Source: an uncultured Planctomycetaceae bacterium (GTDB taxonomy: Bacteria; Planctomycetota; Planctomycetia; Pirellulales; Thermoguttaceae). Taken from it: a stretch of 64,000 nt of DNA. Both the position numbers and the translations under genes were made by a program. The notes under the pieces are model-generated. The model was not told the origin of the DNA. It ran no database searches and worked only from the letters and a program-made list of their open reading frames with translations. Within the stretch, counting starts at the first letter, position 1. The number at the start of each line of letters is the position of its first letter. Positions 60,599-64,000 of the stretch are shown here, piece by piece. The stretch covers positions 124,001 through 188,000 of the forward strand of contig CAMJTU010000001.1 in assembly GCA_946408825.1 (NCBI GenBank). The letters are read 5' to 3'.

Positions 60599-63034
60599 TT
60601 ATCGCAACGCGATTCCATTCGCTTTGACGAAGTCGAGGAACTGCTGGTGGAAGTCCTCGATTTCCGCGCCGGAAAGGGTGTGGTCGTCCGCGCCGATCTC
60701 GTAACGGAACGAATAGCTCGCCGTTCCCTTGTCGAGTCCTTTGCCCTTGTAGAACGCGACGAAATCGCGCTTGAGGATCAGCGGATGCTTGAACTCGTCG
60801 AGTTTGCGCGCGAGTCCGTCGTAGCCGGATTCGATCGGCCAAACGAGCGAGAAATCCTGCCACGAGCCCGGGAACTTAGGCGGCGCGGCAAACGTCGTCT
60901 GAGGATAGAGGTTTCCGTTGATTTTATCGAGTTCCAACTCAAACCAGACGACCTGACCGCCTTCCGGCGAGACTTTCGCAAGCGTCTCCTTGTCGAGAAC
61001 GCCGATCGCGCCGACCTTTTCTTCGCCGACGAAAACGTCCGCCGAATAGTCGATCTTCTGCCACGGGGAGACGCTCTCTTTCGTCGGCGCGAAGGAGAAA
61101 GTCGAGCCGTTCTGAAGGAGCAGGGCGCCGATTTCCTCGACCGCCGCCTTGATCTCCAGATAATGGTCGTCGAGCGTTACGCCCGACTGGACGAAGCTCA
61201 CGCCCGCGAGCCGCCTCTTTTCGTCGCACTTTTCCGCGCTGTCGACCGGCTTGCGCTGGTCGTCGACGGCGCCCTTGAGGAAGTAAACATGACCAAGTTC
61301 AAAGATTCGGAAAGAGTCTTTGAAGGGGCGGTTCTTCGGAACGAGCGCGAGAAGGTTCGGCATGAGCGTCTTGCGCATCTGCGATTCGTAAGGCGCGACC
61401 GGATTCAAGAGCTGAAGCGTCTCGCCCGGCTCGTAGCCGATCTTCTTCGTCCACTGGTCGTTCGTCCACCCGTAGTTGTGGACTTCGAGGAACCCGTAAG
61501 CGGACGCGAGAAGGCGTCTCGCTCGATGCTCGAGTCTGATATATTCGTCGACATGAAGAGGTCGCAGCGGCGCGACCGGCATGACCGGCTCGATGTTGTC
61601 GAACCCGAAGATGCGCGTCACTTCCTCGACGATATCCTCTTCGATCGAAATATCTTTTTCACTACGGAAAGGCGGGACGCCGACGCGGAGCGTTCCGTCG
61701 GGGAGGAAGTCCGCTTCAAACTGAATTGAACGCAGAATCTCCAGCGTCTTTTCCTGTGGAAAATCGACGCCGACGAGCTTGTTCATACGTCCCGGCGGCA
61801 GCTCGATATAGCGAACTTTGTCATGTAGGTCGCCCGCGACCGAGTACCGCGTCTCGACTTTGAATTCGACCCCCGACTCCTCGACGAGTTTGAGAATGCG
61901 TTCCGTTCCGACCTTGCAGTTTGCCGGCGGCTGCGTCTTTTCATAACGCTGAGACGCGTCGGAACGCAGATCAAGCCGCTGCGAGGTGCGACGAATTCGC
62001 GCCGCGTTGAAGTTCGCCGATTCGAGCATGACGCGCGTCGTCTTGCCCGTGATTTCCGTCTCCAGCCCGCCCATGATTCCCGCAACCGCGACCGGTTTGT
62101 CGCCGTCGCATATCATGAGGTCTTCGGGGATCATCTTACGTTCTACGCCGTCAAGCGTTGTGAAGACGCCCTCTTTGCCCATCGCGGCGACGCGAATGTT
62201 CGAGACGAGATCCGCGTCGAACGCGTGTGTCGGCTGTCCGAGTTCGAGGCTCACGTAATTCGTCAGATCGACGAGTAGATCGTACGTGCGTTGCCCAAGC
62301 GCGTGGAGGCGGCGCTGCATTTTAATCGGGGAGGGAACCTGCGAGGCGCCCGCGTTGATTCCGAAGACGATTCCGGAATAGCAAAGGCACTCGTCGCTTT
62401 CGATTGCGACCGGGAACGCCGGAAGGGACGCGTATTGATCGACGTCGTGACGCGGCAACGGTTTAAGCTCGCGATGAAAAACCGCGGCAAGTTCGCGCGC
62501 GAATCCGTAATGTCCCCAGAGGTCGGGACGGTGAGTGAGGCTCTTGTTGTCGATTTCGATAAGCGTGTCGGTCTTTGGAACGAAATCGGAGAACTTTGCG
62601 CCTGTCGGCGTCGAGGAGGGGCATTCGAAAAGAATCTCGTGCCATTCGCTCATGCCGAGTTCCGCCGCGCTACAGAGGATTCCTTCGCTCTTATAACCGT
62701 AAACCTCGGCGGCTTCAATCGTTTTATCGCCGAGCGTGACGCCGGCGGGAGCGAAGGGCGCTTTGAGACCGACGCGAGCGTTCGGGGCGCCGCACACCGT
62801 TTGACGAACGACGTCGCCGCAGTCGACTTTGCAGAGCGTTCGCTTTTTGCCCTCAGGCGTCTGGAAGGGTTCGGCGGAGACGATTTCGCCGACGACCACG
62901 CCGTCGACAAAACGCGTGATCGTCGAGATTCCTTCGACTTCGGCGGTCGCCATCGTAAGACGGTCCGCGACGAGTTTCGGGTCAAGGTCGGAAATGTCGA
63001 CGAAGTCGGAAATCCAATCCAAAGAGATAAACAT
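60599..63034 (-). CDS. pheT: Phenylalanine--tRNA ligase beta subunit
   Basis: This is the beta subunit of the (alpha-beta)2 Phe-tRNA synthetase. The protein is 811 aa, full length. The N-terminal part MFISLDWISDFVDIS leads to an EMAP/OB-type tRNA-binding domain (about 40-150; VDCGDVVRQTVCGAPN). The B3/B4 editing domain carries YDLLVDLTNYVSLELGQPTHAFD and GIMGGLETEI. The B5 domain has PPFRSEKDISIEEDIVEEVTRIFG. The C-terminal ferredoxin-like anticodon-binding domain ends the protein (about 715-811). The partner pheS is not adjacent in the window, a split seen in some planctomycetes. A strong terminator follows. Confidence 0.96.
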   Translation of the reverse strand: MFISLDWISDFVDISDLDPKLVADRLTMATAEVEGISTITRFVDGVVVGEIVSAEPFQTPEGKKRTLCKVDCGDVVRQTVCGAPNARVGLKAPFAPAGVTLGDKTIEAAEVYGYKSEGILCSAAELGMSEWHEILFECPSSTPTGAKFSDFVPKTDTLIEIDNKSLTHRPDLWGHYGFARELAAVFHRELKPLPRHDVDQYASLPAFPVAIESDECLCYSGIVFGINAGASQVPSPIKMQRRLHALGQRTYDLLVDLTNYVSLELGQPTHAFDADLVSNIRVAAMGKEGVFTTLDGVERKMIPEDLMICDGDKPVAVAGIMGGLETEITGKTTRVMLESANFNAARIRRTSQRLDLRSDASQRYEKTQPPANCKVGTERILKLVEESGVEFKVETRYSVAGDLHDKVRYIELPPGRMNKLVGVDFPQEKTLEILRSIQFEADFLPDGTLRVGVPPFRSEKDISIEEDIVEEVTRIFGFDNIEPVMPVAPLRPLHVDEYIRLEHRARRLLASAYGFLEVHNYGWTNDQWTKKIGYEPGETLQLLNPVAPYESQMRKTLMPNLLALVPKNRPFKDSFRIFELGHVYFLKGAVDDQRKPVDSAEKCDEKRRLAGVSFVQSGVTLDDHYLEIKAAVEEIGALLLQNGSTFSFAPTKESVSPWQKIDYSADVFVGEEKVGAIGVLDKETLAKVSPEGGQVVWFELELDKINGNLYPQTTFAAPPKFPGSWQDFSLVWPIESGYDGLARKLDEFKHPLILKRDFVAFYKGKGLDKGTASYSFRYEIGADDHTLSGAEIEDFHQQFLDFVKANGIALR

Positions 63035-63151
63035 GAGCGCCTCTAAGAGTAAAAAGCGGCGACGGCGTCGCGACAGGGGAGGGGTGTTCGGTTATGGAAA
63101 TCGCCGGACGTTCACGGCGAACGTCGGAACGACCGGCGTATACTTACGCAG

Positions 63152-64000
63152 TCAGTTTCTGAGGAGCCAGAGGAGCAATCCCTTCTGGGCGTGCATTCTG
63201 TTTTCCGCCTCTTCGACGATGCGACTTTGGGGAGAATCGATGACCTCGTCGGTCACCTCGAGACCGCGTCGCGCGGGGAGACAGTGCATGAAGATCGCGT
63301 CTTTCCTCGCATGTTTCATGAGCGCCGCGTTCACTTGGAAGGGCGCGAACTTCTCGAGCCGTTCCTTTTCTTCCGCCTCTTCGCCCATGCTGACCCACAC
63401 GTCGGTGTAGACGACCCGCGCGCCGCGAACCGCGTCGGCGGGGTTCTCATGGAGACTGAGTTCAAAGCCAGGCTGCCGCAGTCGCGTAAGCTCTTGGATT
63501 TCTTCCTTTGTAAAGTGATACCCGACCGGCGACGAAAGCGCGATATGAACGCCAAACATCGCGGCGGCCTCCACGAGACTCGCCGAGACGTTGTTGGAGT
63601 CGCCGACCCAAGCGATCTTGACGTCGTCGAAAGAACCGAACTCTTCGTAAATCGTGAGCATGTCGGCGAGCGCTTGACACGGGTGAGCCTTGTCGGTCAG
63701 CGCGTTGATTACGGGAACAGACGACCACGAGGCGAATTCTTGAACGACTTTATGGCTCTTCGCGCGGAAGACGATGCAGTCGACCATCGAACTCAGGACG
63801 CGCGCGACGTCTTTGATCGCTTCGCGCGTGCCGATTCCGACATGACGATCCTCAAGAAGCATCGCGGAGCCGCCGAGATGGTTGATTCCCGCCTCGAAAC
63901 TGACGCGGGTGCGGAGCGACATCTTCTCAAAAATCATGCCGAGGACTTTGCCGTCGAGCAGTTTTTCGCGGACTCCGTTTTTGTAGGCCTTCTTGAGCTC
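63152..64000 (-). CDS. argF: Ornithine carbamoyltransferase (5' end outside window)
   Basis: This enzyme joins carbamoyl phosphate and ornithine to citrulline in arginine synthesis. The frame is open to the window edge (upstream residues read ELKKAYKNGVREKLLDGKVLG), so the start is missing; about 282 residues are seen. The carbamoyl-phosphate loop reads EKMSLRTRVSFE, a Leu variant of the usual STRTR. HPCQALADMLTI is the second conserved block, WVGDSNNVSASL the ornithine-side Rossmann loop, and HCLPARRG the late motif with its Cys. It lies 117 bp upstream of pheT on the same strand. Other arg genes may lie to the right of the window. Confidence 0.93.
   Translation of the reverse strand, partial: ELKKAYKNGVREKLLDGKVLGMIFEKMSLRTRVSFEAGINHLGGSAMLLEDRHVGIGTREAIKDVARVLSSMVDCIVFRAKSHKVVQEFASWSSVPVINALTDKAHPCQALADMLTIYEEFGSFDDVKIAWVGDSNNVSASLVEAAAMFGVHIALSSPVGYHFTKEEIQELTRLRQPGFELSLHENPADAVRGARVVYTDVWVSMGEEAEEKERLEKFAPFQVNAALMKHARKDAIFMHCLPARRGLEVTDEVIDSPQSRIVEEAENRMHAQKGLLLWLLRN

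Noticed and set aside
1..64000. CRISPR arrays, rRNA, tRNA or complete insertion sequences
   Set aside because: No evenly spaced direct repeats, no conserved RNA gene cores and no transposase with terminal inverted repeats were recognised on reading both strands. A computed search would be more sensitive.

Overview
The window looks like a chromosomal segment of a planctomycete, most likely of the Pirellulales type. The evidence is two DUF1559 (H-x9-DG) pseudopilin-like proteins, Tat-exported lipoproteins and Gfo/Idh/MocA oxidoreductases, many secreted proteins of unknown family, a strong preference for GAC, GTC and GCG codons, and a dispersed gene order in which dnaA, pheT, rpmB and argF stand far from their usual partners. 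A set of secreted arabinose- and galactose-releasing glycoside hydrolases, and a few genes that look acquired from other gut-type bacteria, fit a plant-fibre or gut habitat. The habitat is inference.

Layout. 1-8.5 kb: a Na/Pi-cotransporter with a PhoU-like tail, a DUF1559/Tat-lipoprotein pair, a Lys-rich membrane protein, a YkgJ cysteine-cluster protein, and a TetR / aldo-keto reductase / flavodoxin-like reductase operon with a clear promoter and palindromic operator. 8.6-15.3 kb: nikR followed by DUF1559, MotA/TolQ/ExbB, DUF2149 and a membrane-anchored CobN-like chelatase. This is the most interesting system here. 15.3-19.1 kb: an unusually long dnaA with three AT-hooks, an AT-rich intergenic region with phased ATTGTC repeats, and sppA. 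19.3-24.1 kb: a Gfo/Idh/MocA oxidoreductase, rpmB, and a large secreted TIM-barrel glycosidase-like protein. 24.1-30.1 kb: an Rpn-type nuclease with a decayed second copy, a Ca/Na antiporter and a GH2 enzyme. 30.4-34.7 kb: a membrane glycerophosphodiesterase and a CBS/CitC-like nucleotidyltransferase fusion. 35-39 kb: two tandem 105-aa paralogues, then a defence region (SLOG protein, PtuA-like ATPase, PtuB-like HNH nuclease, and the truncated tail of an AlbA_2-type regulator). 39-48.8 kb: a secreted protein, an HD hydrolase/GT-C glycosyltransferase pair, a TfoX-domain protein, mtnA, an acidic-tailed protein, a sirtuin and a small conserved protein. 49.2-55.2 kb: an arabinan operon (GH43, GH127, GH51). 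55.3-64 kb: a membrane protein, serine acetyltransferase, a coiled-coil exported protein, a low-GC membrane protein, pheT, and argF running off the right edge.

How the genes work together. In the NikR cluster, predicted topology places the CobN-like domain in the periplasm, next to an ExbB-like proton channel and a TolR-like DUF2149 protein, downstream of a NikR gene and a NikR-like inverted repeat. I infer a pmf-driven nickel or tetrapyrrole-metal handling machine that replaces the usual AAA+ CobS/CobT motor. The GH43-GH127-GH51 operon would strip arabinan side chains and release L-arabinose outside the cytoplasm, with 5'-leader hairpins that could control it. The 36-39 kb genes form a Septu-like anti-phage module next to a SLOG sensor. 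No rRNA, tRNA, CRISPR array or complete insertion sequence was recognised.
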